Source: Basidiobolus ranarum
Lineage: Eukaryota > Basidiobolomycota > Basidiobolomycetes > Basidiobolales
Direction of reading: 5' to 3'
Length of the DNA: 20,108 bases
NCBI GenBank assembly: GCA_040143965.1
Contig: JASJQH010007109.1
Span: 1-20,108, forward strand
Positions 20,048-20,108 of this stretch are shown here, one piece after another; position 1 is the stretch's first letter; each line of letters begins with the position of its first letter. Position numbers and translations under genes: made by a program. The notes beneath the pieces are model-generated. The model saw only the letters and a program-made list of their open reading frames with translations, ran no database searches and was not told the DNA's origin.

Positions 20048-20108
20048 ATGTCTACTTCTCAAAGTTATGGAACTTTTCCCTCTTCTGAAAAATTGAATGG
20101 AACCAATT
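20048..20108 (+). CDS. Start of copia gag, partial
   Basis: ATG at 20048 followed by 19 more codons to the window edge, ending in KLNGTN, the motif found near the N-terminus of Ty1/copia Gag proteins (LNGTNYxxW). It follows the primer-binding site by 14 bases. Only the start is visible. Confidence 0.65.
   Translation, partial: MSTSQSYGTFPSSEKLNGTN

Larger units (their letters stand above)
19667..20108 (+). mobile_element. 5' end of a Ty1/copia LTR retrotransposon
   Basis: A second insertion that runs off the right edge. Parts: a 5' LTR at 19667-20016 (TGTTG...AACA), a primer-binding site starting right after it, and the first codons of gag from 20048. The orientation is plus. Whether the element is whole cannot be judged, because most of it and its 3' LTR lie outside the window. 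Confidence 0.8.

Overview
The window is nuclear DNA from a fungus, AT-rich, with short introns (mostly 54-84 bp) that show GT...AG ends and often a CTAAC/TACTAAT-like branch site. The gene set is ARL5, a transformer-2 type splicing factor, an FTQLGN-type C2H2 factor, a JmjC protein with a 4CXXC zinc finger, and relics of a CRC/tesmin gene and of a Ty1/copia element. Together with the loose gene spacing, this suits an early-diverging (non-Dikarya), repeat-tolerant fungus. The phylum cannot be fixed from the sequence alone.

Six host genes can be modelled. They are: the 3' end of a mitochondrial ribosomal protein bL21m gene (1-375, +); an intronless F-box protein (3512-4249, +); a 12-exon JmjC / ZZ-like / zf-4CXXC_R1 chromatin protein of 770 aa (5585-8635, +); a 6-exon ARL5 GTPase of 179 aa (10501-11352, +); a 5-exon C2H2 zinc-finger factor of 300 aa (12170-13473, -); and a 6-exon TRA2-like RS-RRM-RS splicing factor of 250 aa (16990-18043, +). 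All four multi-exon models close to a whole number of codons with domain-consistent joins. The genes act in unrelated processes (translation in mitochondria, ubiquitin ligase targeting, chromatin, Golgi traffic, transcription, splicing), and nothing suggests a cluster with one purpose.

The spaces between genes are not featureless. On the minus strand at about 552-1239 there is a broken CRC (tesmin/TSO1/LIN54-like) gene. At about 2348-2760 (-) there is a decayed Tc1/mariner transposase. At 9328-9659 (-) there is a broken RRM of the TRA2/SR45a type. Several other stretches read like protein over 45-80 codons but are interrupted and were not identified (13926-14162, 14436-14573, 18601-18768, 4929-5150). 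I read the intergenic DNA as a graveyard of old genes and transposons.

The right end holds Ty1/copia-type material. A solo LTR (18980-19306) has a perfect 8-bp terminal inverted repeat and an intact 5-bp target duplication AGATC. It is followed by the 5' LTR (19667-20016), a primer-binding site that fits the anticodon arm of initiator tRNA-Met, and the first codons of gag, which run off the window. I found no convincing tRNA, rRNA or CRISPR, and no clearly new multi-gene system.
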